DNA of 57,454 nt. Source: an uncultured Desulfovibrio sp. (GTDB lineage Bacteria; Desulfobacterota; Desulfovibrionia; Desulfovibrionales; Desulfovibrionaceae). The notes below the pieces were generated by a model that was not told where the DNA came from, ran no database searches, and saw only the letters and a program-made list of their open reading frames with translations. Below are positions 25,589-34,039 of this stretch, one piece after another. The translations under genes and the position numbers were made by a program. Location: positions 1-57,454 of the forward strand of contig NZ_CAJUBO010000018.1 of assembly GCF_910584445.1 (NCBI RefSeq), given 5' to 3'. Each line of letters starts with the position of its first letter. Within the stretch, counting starts at the first letter, position 1.

Positions 25589-26242
25589 TCATGCGCGTCC
25601 AAGACCGAGGATGTCGGCCAGGGCCGGGAAATCCCGGGCGGTCACGTCTCCGGCGAGGCCGCCGAAACCGGCGAAGACCATGCCCGCGCCGCGCGCGGCC
25701 TCCCGGTCATTTTCGCTGTCGCCCACAAAAAGGGCCTGCCCCGGTTCCGCGCCCCAGGCCCTCAGGATGGCTTCCGCGCCCGCGGGCGACGGCTTGGGCC
25801 GGGCGCATGACACCGAGATTACCGGATCAAAATAGGGAGGAAGGGAAAAAAAGTCCAGAACCCTCTGGATGCCCTCGCCCGTGCGATTGGTGTCGATGGC
25901 AAGGCGCACGCCCCGCGCGTGCAGACGCTCGATGAACGGCACAAAGCCGGGCATGAGCCGCACCAGGGGCAGGATGTGGCGCGCGTAGTCCACCCTGGCG
26001 GCGGCGCGGCCGATCTCGCCGTGCAGCCGTGGGGGCACCATGCGGCGCAGGGCCTCGGCCGCGGTAGCCATGAAGGCGTAGCGCTCTTCCTCCCTGCCCA
26101 TGGGCGGCAGGCCGAGCGCCGCCAGGACCCGGTCATAAAACGCCCGGTTGGCCTCGCGCGAGTCGATCATGACGCCGTCGCAGTCAAAGACAAGTCCCGC
26201 GAGGCCGTTGGGGAACAGGGCCGGGGCAATGCGCGGAAACAT
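25589..26242 (-). CDS. HAD-superfamily phosphatase (Gph/phosphoglycolate-phosphatase-like)
   Basis: A 217-residue haloacid-dehalogenase hydrolase. Motif I is FDCDGVMIDS (nucleophile Asp in DCDG), motif II is AIDTNRTGE, and motif III has the Lys in ARPKPSPAGAEAIL with LFVGDSENDREAARGAGM as motif IV. A helical cap between motifs I and II places it in the Gph/PGMB class. The substrate is unknown; phosphoglycolate or a sugar phosphate is likely. The ATG overlaps the upstream stop as TGATG, so translation is coupled. Residues before MFPRIAPALF belong to the upstream gene's frame. Confidence 0.85.
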   Translation of the reverse strand: MFPRIAPALFPNGLAGLVFDCDGVMIDSREANRAFYDRVLAALGLPPMGREEERYAFMATAAEALRRMVPPRLHGEIGRAAARVDYARHILPLVRLMPGFVPFIERLHARGVRLAIDTNRTGEGIQRVLDFFSLPPYFDPVISVSCARPKPSPAGAEAILRAWGAEPGQALFVGDSENDREAARGAGMVFAGFGGLAGDVTARDFPALADILGLGRA

Positions 26243-27114
26243 CAGGGGCGCCCCCACGTCAGCCAGACGCGCGCCTGGGGATCGCCCCAGGGACGCTCTC
26301 TCCCGAGCGCCCGCCAGAGCGGGGCCTCGGCCGCCACCAGACGCTCCGCGTCCTCCGGGCGGCAGCCGAGCCGCGCCCCCCATTCCGGCGCGGGCCGGAA
26401 ATCCAGGGCGGCCAGCAGCTCCCCGCGCATGGGACCTTCCACGAAAAACGCCGTTCCGGCGGCCACGAACAGGGCCGCGCCGACGGCCGCCGGCCGCCAC
26501 GGCGGCACGAGTCCGGGATGGAGCGGAAACGGCGCGTCTTCCGCCTCCGCGCCGGCGGAGACGCCGCAGGTCCCGTCGCCGAAGTCCGCCGCAAGCCTGT
26601 GCAGGCCCCTGGCGCACCCCGCCGCCAGTTCCGCCAGTTCCGCCAGCCGCTCTTCCTGAAGCCAGAGCCAGAGCAGAAGTTTCTGCGCCTGCTCGGCGGC
26701 CACGCGCGCGCTCCTGTCCGGCGCCGCGCGTCCCGGCGCCAGGGGGGCGTCAGGGTCCGCGGCGAAGGCCGCCAGATCGGCCAGTTCGCCCAGTTCCCGC
26801 GCCCGCCGCTCCTGTTGCGCCCTGTCGGCGGCGTCACGCGCGCCGGCGAGGTCGCGGGCGTCCAGCGCGCCAAAGGCCGCGAGGCAGGCCGCGGACTCGT
26901 CCGGCCCGAAAGGATACCCGTCCGGCATATGCCAGCCTTCGGGCACGGCGCCGCCAGGGGGCGTGTGCCCGGGCCAGAGCCGGAGCGCGCGCGGGACCGC
27001 GGGCATATGGGCCAACGCCCCGTCCAGCTCCGGCGGCAACGGCCCGCGCAAAAACGGGAGCCGGATGCAGACGGGCGCGGAAACGGCAAAAAACTCTGTG
27101 CTCGGAACAGGCAT
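26242..27114 (-). CDS. Unknown cytoplasmic protein upstream of the HAD phosphatase
   Basis: A 290-residue protein I do not recognise. It has no signal peptide. The N-terminal part is Pro/Gly-rich with VCIRLPFLRGPLPPELD and WHMPDGYPFGPDE. The middle is a long Ala/Arg/Glu helix (about residues 90-185) with coiled-coil character. The C-terminus has FFVEGPMRGELLAALDFRPAPE and ends VWLTWGRP. The ATG at 27112-27114 is supported by CAAGGAAG upstream. The stop overlaps the HAD gene start. Codon usage and GC are like the neighbours, so it is a real lineage-restricted gene rather than recent import. Confidence 0.65.
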   Translation of the reverse strand: MPVPSTEFFAVSAPVCIRLPFLRGPLPPELDGALAHMPAVPRALRLWPGHTPPGGAVPEGWHMPDGYPFGPDESAACLAAFGALDARDLAGARDAADRAQQERRARELGELADLAAFAADPDAPLAPGRAAPDRSARVAAEQAQKLLLWLWLQEERLAELAELAAGCARGLHRLAADFGDGTCGVSAGAEAEDAPFPLHPGLVPPWRPAAVGAALFVAAGTAFFVEGPMRGELLAALDFRPAPEWGARLGCRPEDAERLVAAEAPLWRALGRERPWGDPQARVWLTWGRP

Positions 27115-27478
27115 GGCGCTTCCTTGAAAATGTGGAAAGAATGAGGAAGATACCCGTGCGCGCGCCCGAGCGCAACGGGGAATTTGGACCTGCGCCCGCC
27201 GGAAGGAGATGCCGCACGCCGCCGCGCCCCGGCGTTTTTCGCGGCCGGGACAGGACACAGCCGCCCGCGCGGCCAAAGGCCGGGGGACGGAACGCGGGAG
27301 GAACGCCGCGGCGAAAGGTCGAGGACCCCGTGTTTACGGCCGGGCGATTTTGGCGTAGAGGTAAGCCCTGTCTCCACTCCCCGGTTCCGGGCGCCCCGAC
27401 GCCCGCAGGGCTGCCCGTACGGGAGACCTGGCCCGGCAGGCCCCGCCACCGGAACCCGACGCAGCACAAGGAACATCC
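27115..27478. other. 364-bp divergent intergenic region upstream of ilvD
   Basis: No gene is supported here. It must hold the promoters for the leftward unknown-HAD pair and the rightward ilvD operon. I see no clear -35/-10 pair. A 10-bp palindrome CCCGTACGGG lies at 27414-27423, about 55 nt before ilvD, and could be an operator. The rest is GC-rich without repeats of the interspersed family. Confidence 0.5.
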
Positions 27479-29161
27479 ATGAACGATGAACGCAGCGGCC
27501 GCATGAAACACGGTCTGGAAAAGGCCCCCCACCGTTCCCTGCTCTACGCCCTCGGCCTGACCAGGGAAGAAATGGAACGCCCCTTTGTGGGCGTGGTCAA
27601 TGCCGCGAGCGAAGTGGTGCCCGGGCACCTGCATCTGGACGCGCTCGCCCAGGCCGTCAAGGCCGGGGTGCGCCTGGCCGGGGGCACCCCGCTGGAATTT
27701 CCGGCCATCGCGGTCTGCGACGGCATCGCCATGAACCACGAAGGCATGCGCTTTTCCCTCCCCTCGCGGGAGTTCATCGCGGATTCCATCGAGATCATGG
27801 CCCGCGCGCACGCCTTTGACGCCCTGGTCTTCATCCCCAACTGCGACAAGTGCGTGCCCGGCATGCTCATGGCGATGCTCCGCCTCAACCTGCCGTCGGT
27901 GCTCATCTCGGGCGGTCCCATGCTGCCGGGCAATCTCGGCCCGGACAGGCGCGGCGACCTCATCACGGTCTTCGAGGCCGTGGGCAAGGTGCGCTCCGGG
28001 CAACTCGACGAGGCAGGCCTTGAACGCATGGCCGAACGCGCCTGCCCCGGCTGCGGCGCGTGCGCGGGCATGTTCACGGCCAATTCCATGAACTGCCTTG
28101 CCGAGACCATCGGCGTGGCCCTGCCCGGCAACGGGACCATCCCCGCGGTGGGGGCCGCGCGCGTGCGCCTGGCGAAAACCGCGGGCATGAAGGTCATGGA
28201 ACTGCTGGAGAAAAATATCCGCCCGCGCGACATCGTCACCCCCGATGCGGTCGCCAATGCCGTGGCCGTGGACATGGCCCTCGGCTGTTCCACCAATACC
28301 GTCCTCCATCTCCCGGCGGTCTTCGGCGAGGCCGGGCTTGACATGGGGCTTGAGGTCTTCGACGAGGTGAGCCGCAAAAGCCCCAACCTCTGCAAGCTCT
28401 CCCCGGCGGGCAGGCATTTCATGGTGGATCTGGACAACGCGGGCGGCATCCCGGCCGTCATGAGCGAGCTGGACAAGCTCGGCCTCATCCACAAGAACTG
28501 CCTCACCGTCACGGGCAAGACCGTGGGCGAGAACCTGCGCGAACGGGATGCCCGCATCCTCGACCCGGACGTCATCCATCCCGTGGGGCAGGCCTATTCG
28601 CGGGAAGGCGGCATCGCCATCCTGCGCGGCAGCCTTGCGCCCGAGGGCGCGGTGGTCAAGCAGTCGGCCGTGGCGCCGGAAATGATGCGCCGGGAAGTGC
28701 GGGCGCGGGTCTTCGATTCCGAGGAGGACGCCATGCAGGCCATCCTCGGCGGCAAGATCAAGGCCGGGGACGCCGTGGTCATCCGCTACGAGGGGCCGCG
28801 CGGCGGCCCGGGCATGCGCGAGATGCTCTCGCCCACCGCGGCCATCACCGGCATGGGGCTTGGCAGGGACGTGGCCCTGCTCACGGACGGCCGCTTCTCC
28901 GGGGGCACCAACGGCGCGGCCATCGGCCACATCTCGCCCGAAGCCGCGGACGGCGGCGTCATCGCCCTGGTGCAGGAGGGGGATGTCATCAGCATCGACA
29001 TCCCCGCCCGCAAGCTCGACCTGCTCGTGGACGAGGCGGAGCTGGAGCGGCGCCGCGCCCGGCTGCGCCACCCGGAAAAGGAGAATCCCTATCCCGTGCT
29101 GCGCCGCTACGCGCGGCTGGTGAGTTCGGCGGCCAACGGCGGCCGCTACAAGGAAATCTGA
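27479..29161 (+). CDS. ilvD: Dihydroxy-acid dehydratase
   Basis: Fe-S dehydratase forming the 2-oxo acids of valine and isoleucine, 560 residues. Cluster ligands are visible in AVCDGIAMNHEGM, FIPNCDKCVPGMLM and ERACPGCGACAGMFTANSMNCLAE. The C-terminal domain has RFSGGTNGAAIGHISPEAADGG. CGAC with TANSMNC is the hallmark of the IlvD/Edd family, and the sequence fits IlvD rather than Edd. The ATG at 27479 has AAGGAAC upstream; the internal MKHGLEKAPHRS start is an alternative. It starts a rightward run ilvD-rnb-plsY-thrC. Confidence 0.97.
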   Translation: MNDERSGRMKHGLEKAPHRSLLYALGLTREEMERPFVGVVNAASEVVPGHLHLDALAQAVKAGVRLAGGTPLEFPAIAVCDGIAMNHEGMRFSLPSREFIADSIEIMARAHAFDALVFIPNCDKCVPGMLMAMLRLNLPSVLISGGPMLPGNLGPDRRGDLITVFEAVGKVRSGQLDEAGLERMAERACPGCGACAGMFTANSMNCLAETIGVALPGNGTIPAVGAARVRLAKTAGMKVMELLEKNIRPRDIVTPDAVANAVAVDMALGCSTNTVLHLPAVFGEAGLDMGLEVFDEVSRKSPNLCKLSPAGRHFMVDLDNAGGIPAVMSELDKLGLIHKNCLTVTGKTVGENLRERDARILDPDVIHPVGQAYSREGGIAILRGSLAPEGAVVKQSAVAPEMMRREVRARVFDSEEDAMQAILGGKIKAGDAVVIRYEGPRGGPGMREMLSPTAAITGMGLGRDVALLTDGRFSGGTNGAAIGHISPEAADGGVIALVQEGDVISIDIPARKLDLLVDEAELERRRARLRHPEKENPYPVLRRYARLVSSAANGGRYKEI

Positions 29162-29193
29162 AGCCCGTCGTCCCCGGCGGCAAAGGGCCGACC

Positions 29194-31359
29194 ATGCAGG
29201 AAAGCGTGCGCTACCCCGCGCCGGGTTGCATAGTGGAATATCTGGAGGGCAATGCCGTCCAGATCGCCATGGTCCTGGAAGAGGCGGGCGGCAAGCTGCG
29301 CCTCTTCCTGCCCAATCGCCGCGAGACGCGGCTGGCGGCGGGGCGCCTCCTGCCGTGGCTCGGCCCGGTCCATGACGGGACGCCGGGCAAGGACGAAATG
29401 GCGCGCCTGCTCGAGTCCCACAAGGCCCGGCGCGAGGCCGCGGCGGCGGCCGTGCCCGTGGACGAGCTTTGGGAACTGGCCCAGGGCGAGGTGCAGGCCG
29501 CCCCGGCCCGCTGGTTCGCGGAACTCAGGGAAAATGCCCCCGGCCCGGACGAGGTGGCCGCCTACGGCCGCGCCCTGCTCGCCTGCAAAAGCCGGTTCCG
29601 CTTCCAGCCGCCGGAATTTCAGGTCTATGACGCGGCAACCGTGGAACGCCGCCTGACCGAGCAGAAAGCCCGCCAGGAGCGCGAAGCCCTGGTGGCGGGC
29701 GGCGCGGCGTTTCTGCGCCTGCTCTGGGAGGTGGCCTGCGGGCGGCGGGAATTGCCGCCGCAGGGGGACGGTGCCTTCGCCGCCGAAGGGGTGCCGTGGC
29801 CCGCGCCGGAAACGGCCGCCCGGCTCAAGGCGCTCCTGCGCGCGCGCATGATCGACCCGGAATGCCAGGAGGACGACGCCCTGTGGCGGCTGCTCGCCAA
29901 GGGGCTGCCGGATGTGCCGCATCTGCCGCTCCAGCTGCTCGTGGCCTGGGGCGAGCTTGCGCCGCACCACAATTTCTGGCTGGACCGCGCGGGCTACGAG
30001 CCGGGGGACGCCTGGTGGCATCCCTTCCGCGACGAGGTCGCCCGTCTGGCGGCCCTCGGCCGGGGCGGACACGCCGACGCGGCCGGCCAGCCCCTCCCCT
30101 TCTGCGACCTGCCTTTCATCAGCATCGACAGCGCCACCACGCGCGACGTGGACGACGCCTTTTTCGTGGAGGAACTGCCGGACGGCGCCGGCTGGATGGT
30201 GACCGTGGCGCTCGCCTGCCCGGCCCTGGCCTGGCCCTTCGGCTCACCGCTGGACCGGGCCGTCCTGCGCCGCGCCACCAGCATCTACCTCCCCGAAGGC
30301 GACTGCCACATGCTGCCGGAACAGCTAGGCACTGACGCCTGGTCACTGCGCGCCGGGGAACCGCGGCCGGTTTTCTGCGTGCGCGTGGTCGTGGATGGCG
30401 ACGGGGAACCCGGACCCTGCGAACTGTTCGCGGCAACGGCGCGCATCGCGGCCAACCTCGCCTATCCCGACGCCCAGGCCGTCCTCGACGCCACGGCGGA
30501 AGCACCGGCCAACCCCGCGGCCGCCCATGCCGCCCTGCTGCGCCCGGGCCTGGCCCTGGCCCGACGCCGCCAGGCCGCGCGCCTTCGCGCCGGGGCCGTG
30601 GTCATGGAACGGCCGGAGCCGCAGCTCGCCCTGGAGGGCGCGGGCCGGGAGGTCACGGTGCGCCTTTCCCTCGCGGAGCCGGCGCCCGATGCCCAGATGC
30701 TCGTTGCGGAACTCATGATCCTCGCCAGCGCGGCCCTTGCCGAATGGGGCGCGGCCCACGGCGTGCCCCTGCTCCACCGGACGCAGGACGTGGCCGTGCC
30801 GCGCGAATACGCGGGCATCTGGAGCGAGCCTCAGGATCTCGCCCGCGTCCTGCGCGCGCTCATCCCCTCCTCGCTGGAAGTGCAGGCCCGGCCGCACGCG
30901 GCCCTGGCGCTCCCGCGCTATGCGCCGGTGACGTCGCCGCTCAGGCGCTATCCCGATCTTGTCAACGAGGCCCAGACGCTGCACATGCTCGCCACGGGCA
31001 GCCCCCGCTGGGACGCGGCGGCCCTCGGCGCCCTGCTGGAACAGCTGTCCCCGGCGCTGGAAGCGGCCGGCCAGGTGCAGCGCTTCCGCCCGCGCTACTG
31101 GAAGCTCCTCCATTTCCGGCAACAGGGCGACAAGGTATGGTGGCCGGGCGTCATCACGGAAGAAAACGAGGCGTTCGCCACGGTGAGCCTGCCGGAGCAG
31201 GGCCTGTTCGTGCGCGGCAGGCGCAGGCTCTTCGATGAGCGCGCGGCGCCCGGCATGCGGGTACGCGTGCGCCTCGGCAAGGTGCAGCCGCTCTATAACG
31301 AGATCCAGATCCTTGAAGCCGTTCCCGCGGAACAGGAGCTTCCGGATCTTTCGTCCTGA
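29194..31359 (+). CDS. RNB-domain exoribonuclease (RNase II/R family)
   Basis: A 721-residue 3'-5' exoribonuclease. The RNB signature SIDSATTRDVDDAFF holds the four catalytic Asp positions of the DxxxxxDxDD pattern. The middle domain carries GDCHMLPEQLGTDAWSL, and the C-terminal APVTSPLRRYPDLVNEAQ is the conserved nucleotide-binding motif. The N-terminus lacks obvious cold-shock domains and is instead an unusual ~280-residue region beginning with a short beta-barrel (CIVEYLEGNAVQIAMVLEE), as in bacterial 'RNase II-like' proteins of deltaproteobacteria. A terminal S1 fold (WWPGVITEENEAFATVSL) is probable. It lies 32 nt after ilvD. Confidence 0.88.
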   Translation: MQESVRYPAPGCIVEYLEGNAVQIAMVLEEAGGKLRLFLPNRRETRLAAGRLLPWLGPVHDGTPGKDEMARLLESHKARREAAAAAVPVDELWELAQGEVQAAPARWFAELRENAPGPDEVAAYGRALLACKSRFRFQPPEFQVYDAATVERRLTEQKARQEREALVAGGAAFLRLLWEVACGRRELPPQGDGAFAAEGVPWPAPETAARLKALLRARMIDPECQEDDALWRLLAKGLPDVPHLPLQLLVAWGELAPHHNFWLDRAGYEPGDAWWHPFRDEVARLAALGRGGHADAAGQPLPFCDLPFISIDSATTRDVDDAFFVEELPDGAGWMVTVALACPALAWPFGSPLDRAVLRRATSIYLPEGDCHMLPEQLGTDAWSLRAGEPRPVFCVRVVVDGDGEPGPCELFAATARIAANLAYPDAQAVLDATAEAPANPAAAHAALLRPGLALARRRQAARLRAGAVVMERPEPQLALEGAGREVTVRLSLAEPAPDAQMLVAELMILASAALAEWGAAHGVPLLHRTQDVAVPREYAGIWSEPQDLARVLRALIPSSLEVQARPHAALALPRYAPVTSPLRRYPDLVNEAQTLHMLATGSPRWDAAALGALLEQLSPALEAAGQVQRFRPRYWKLLHFRQQGDKVWWPGVITEENEAFATVSLPEQGLFVRGRRRLFDERAAPGMRVRVRLGKVQPLYNEIQILEAVPAEQELPDLSS

Positions 31360-31386
31360 CCGGCGCGGCCCGCAAGGAGGATGCCC

Positions 31387-31986
31387 ATGCTCGTCAAGTC
31401 CGTCCTGATCCTGTTCGCCTATCTGCTCGGTTCCGTGCCCTGGGGCGTGGTCATCGCCAGGACCTGTTGCGGCATCGACCCGCGCACGGACGGCAGCCGG
31501 AGCACCGGCGCCACCAATGTCTCGCGCCTGTGTGGCTTCGGCTACGGCGTGGCAACCCTGGCCTGCGACCTGCTCAAGGGCGCCGTGCCCGTATGGATCG
31601 CCCTGAAGATCGGCCCGGCGCCGCTCTTTGTCAGCCTGGTGGCCGTGGCCGCCGTTCTCGGGCATGTCTTTTCCTGCTTCATGCGCTTCAGGGGCGGCAA
31701 GGCCGTTGCCACGAGCATCGGCGTTTTCCTGCCGCTCGCCTTCTGGCCGCTGCTCGGCTCCTGCGCGCTGTGCATGCTCGTCATCTGGCGCAGCGGCTTT
31801 GTCTCGCTCGGCTCGCTCAGTCTGCTCGGCTCCCTGCCGGTCTTTCTCGCCATGGCGGGCGCCTGGCAGTGGCTGCCCCTGAGCCTGTGCCTCTGTGTCA
31901 TCGTTTTCGTCAAGCACAGGGAAAACATCGCGCGTCTGCGCGCGGGCACGGAAAAGCCCTGGCTCAAGAGCAAAACCAAGGCCTGA
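31387..31986 (+). CDS. plsY: Acyl-phosphate:glycerol-3-phosphate acyltransferase PlsY
   Basis: Integral membrane enzyme adding the first acyl chain to glycerol-3-phosphate from acyl-phosphate. Its 199 residues contain five hydrophobic helices. The family motifs are AYLLGSVPWGVVIAR (motif 1), GSRSTGATNVSR (motif 2, commonly GSGNIGATN) and GHVFSCFMRFRGGKAVATSIG (motif 3). AAGGAGG at 31374-31380 abuts an earlier ATG at 31381, so the second ATG at 31387 (MLVKSVL), with a 6-nt spacing, is the better start. It lies between the exoribonuclease and thrC genes. Confidence 0.93.
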   Translation: MLVKSVLILFAYLLGSVPWGVVIARTCCGIDPRTDGSRSTGATNVSRLCGFGYGVATLACDLLKGAVPVWIALKIGPAPLFVSLVAVAAVLGHVFSCFMRFRGGKAVATSIGVFLPLAFWPLLGSCALCMLVIWRSGFVSLGSLSLLGSLPVFLAMAGAWQWLPLSLCLCVIVFVKHRENIARLRAGTEKPWLKSKTKA

Positions 31987-32058
31987 AAACGCCCCCCGGC
32001 CCTCCCGGCGGCCCGCTTCGCCACGGCGCCGCCGGCGGGGGCGTCCGCTCCTCCCCGC

Positions 32059-32087
32059 TCGACAAAGGCGCGGCGGAAGGCTACAAC
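32059..32087 (+). promoter_or_regulatory. Candidate promoter for thrC
   Basis: TCGACA, 17-bp spacer, TACAAC, about 40 nt before the thrC start codon, in the 140-bp gap after plsY. Five of six and four of six matches to consensus. It could give thrC expression independent of ilvD. Confidence 0.4.
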
Positions 32088-32126
32088 TGCCCTGCCGCGC
32101 CCATGCCGCGCGCAAGGAGCCATCCC

Positions 32127-33581
32127 ATGACCGACCTGTTTCCCACCTGGCGCGGACGTCTGGAATACGTCTGTCTTGACTGCGGCGCCCGCTACCCGGC
32201 GGACGACCTGCTCTACACCTGCCCGGCCTGCGGCGGCGTCTTCCTGCTGGAAAATCTGGACTTTGACGCCCTCAGGACGCGGACAGGCACCCAGTGGCGC
32301 GACACCTTCGACGCCCGCGCCGCCAGCCGCGTCACCGCCCTGCGCGGCATCTTCCGTTTCTATGAGCTGCTCGCGCCGGTGCTGGACGAGGAGGACATCG
32401 TCTATCTCGGCGAGGGGCAGACGCCCCTGGTGGACGCGGCGCCCCGCTTTCGCGCGGAAGTGGGCTGCCATTTCGCCTTCAAGAACGACGGCCAGAATCC
32501 CAGCGCCTCCTTCAAGGACAGGGGCATGGCCTGCGCCTTCAGCTACCTGAAATGGCTCTGCCGCCGCCATGACTGGGACGAGGTACTCACGGTCTGCGCC
32601 TCCACGGGCGACACGTCCGCCGCCGCCGCGCTGTACGCCGCCTATGTGGGTCCGCCGCTCACCTCGGTGGTCCTGCTCCCGCACGGACGCGTCACGCCGC
32701 AGCAGCTCTCGCAGCCGCTCGGCAGCGGCGCCATCGTGCTGGAACTGCCCGGGGTTTTCGACGACTGCATGAAGGTGGTGGAGATTCTGGCCGAACGCTA
32801 CCGCGTGGCCCTGCTCAACTCCAAGAACAGCTGGCGCATCCTCGGGCAGGAAAGCTACGCCTGCGAAGTGGCGCAATGGCACGGCTGGGACGTGTCCGGA
32901 CTCTGCCTCTTCGTGCCCGTGGGCAACGCGGGCAATATCACGGCCATCATGTCCGGCATGCTCAAGCTCAGGGAACTGGGCATCATCACGGCGCTGCCGC
33001 GTATTTTCGGCGTCCAGTCCGAACATGCGGACCCGGTCTGGCGCTACTATGCCGCGCCCGCGGGCGAGCGCGTCTGGCGCCCGGTGGACGTGCGGCCCAG
33101 CGTCGCCCAGGCCGCCATGATCGGCAACCCCGTCTCCTTCCCGCGCGTGCGCGCCCTGGCGCAGCGCTACGCCGACGCCTTCGGCGACGGCGCCGACCGC
33201 GCCTTCCAGGTGGTCCGCGTCACCGAGCAGGAGATCATGGATGCCATGATCCAGGCCAATCGCCACGGGCATATCGCCTGCACCCAGGGCGGCGAATGCC
33301 TCGCGGGCCTGCGCGCGGCGCTCGCCGCCGGACTGGTGGACAAGGACGAGCGCGCCGTGCTCGATTCCACGGCGCACAGCCTCAAGTTCGCCGGTTTTCA
33401 GGAGCTGTATTTCACCAACGGCTTTCCGCCGGAATACGGCGTCACGCCGGACGCGAGCCTTGCCAACCGGCCCGAGCTGCTCTTGCCGCCCGCCGAGCGG
33501 GAGGGGCGCGATGTGGCCGCCTTTGCCCGCATGGGCGCCGAAGCCGTCGCGCAACGGCTCGGCCTGCGCCCGCGTGACTAG
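32127..33581 (+). CDS. thrC: Threonine synthase with N-terminal zinc ribbon
   Basis: PLP-dependent conversion of O-phosphohomoserine to threonine, 484 residues. The N-terminus carries CLDCGARYP...CPACGG, a zinc-ribbon-like CxxC pair used by one threonine-synthase subfamily. The PLP lysine lies in PSASFKDRGMACAF, and phosphate-binding and structural motifs are ASTGDTSAAAALYAA and PVGNAGNITAIMSG. AAGGAG lies seven bases before the ATG at 32127. The TAG stop forms CTAG, exactly the left end of the palindromic repeat that follows. It feeds ilvA, 7.6 kb downstream. Confidence 0.96.
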   Translation: MTDLFPTWRGRLEYVCLDCGARYPADDLLYTCPACGGVFLLENLDFDALRTRTGTQWRDTFDARAASRVTALRGIFRFYELLAPVLDEEDIVYLGEGQTPLVDAAPRFRAEVGCHFAFKNDGQNPSASFKDRGMACAFSYLKWLCRRHDWDEVLTVCASTGDTSAAAALYAAYVGPPLTSVVLLPHGRVTPQQLSQPLGSGAIVLELPGVFDDCMKVVEILAERYRVALLNSKNSWRILGQESYACEVAQWHGWDVSGLCLFVPVGNAGNITAIMSGMLKLRELGIITALPRIFGVQSEHADPVWRYYAAPAGERVWRPVDVRPSVAQAAMIGNPVSFPRVRALAQRYADAFGDGADRAFQVVRVTEQEIMDAMIQANRHGHIACTQGGECLAGLRAALAAGLVDKDERAVLDSTAHSLKFAGFQELYFTNGFPPEYGVTPDASLANRPELLLPPAEREGRDVAAFARMGAEAVAQRLGLRPRD

Positions 33582-33883
33582 GGTCAGGCCTCATTAAAAA
33601 ATTACGTTATGGTTTTTTCAGCGAGAAAAGGAGATTTTTCCGCTGGCCGCCCGAAGCGGAGCGAAGGGCGGGAGCTGTCGCCGCAAGGATCCGAAAAAAT
33701 AAGATTTTTTTGCGCTGGCAAGGAAGTGGACGATTTTGGGAGGGAGTGTACTTAAGTACATGACCGACAAAAATCGTCCAGTGACGCCGCCAGCGCAAAA
33801 AGGGCTGTTTTTGACGGATGATTGTGGCATCGCACAAGCTGCCACACCCCAAGCCAGCAGTCACAAATAGGTCCAGACCCTAG
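33578..33883 (+). repeat. ~306-bp non-coding palindromic repeat with terminal inverted repeats (copy B, MITE-like)
   Basis: Bounded by CTAG at 33578-33581 and CTAG at 33880-33883. The outer 18 nt are imperfect inverted repeats, with 14 of 18 positions matching (CTAGGGTCAGGCCTCATT versus CTAGGGTCTGGACCTATT). The centre is a nested palindrome: TGTACTTAAGTACA at 33747-33760; arms GGACGATTTT (33728-33737) and AAAATCGTCC (33770-33779); and outer arms TTTTTGCGCTGGC (33707-33719) and GCCAGCGCAAAAA (33789-33801). It has no plausible gene. The left ~90 bp recurs at the window's left edge. The structure fits a miniature inverted-repeat element inserted at CTAG. Confidence 0.8.
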
Positions 33884-34039
33884 TATCTGATTGCAAAAAT
33901 CCCGTGCAGAGTTTTTTGCGGGATCGTTCGCGAAAAAACGTGGTTTTTCGCTCACTCACGGCGGCTGCGCCGCCGCAAATCCCTTGCGGGTTTTGTCGTG
34001 TCTGCCTTTGCAAGCAGACACTGGCCCAAGGAGCATGCC
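33884..34039 (+). other. Hairpin-rich leader before the NeuB-like gene
   Basis: Three further hairpins follow the repeat: GCGAAAAA (33930-33937) with TTTTTCGC (33944-33951); CGGCGGC-TGC-GCCGCCG (33959-33975); and GTGTCTGC (33998-34005) with GCAGACAC (34014-34021). The last lies 10 nt before the AAGGAG ribosome-binding site and could mask it. No clear promoter is visible, so transcription of the next gene may depend on elements within this region. Confidence 0.55.

Noticed and set aside
33607..33955. Short reading frames of 67-85 codons on the minus strand inside the palindromic repeat
   Set aside because: They arise from the repeat's low-GC inverted arms, overlap each other in different frames, lack ribosome-binding sites and resemble no protein. 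The region is treated as non-coding.
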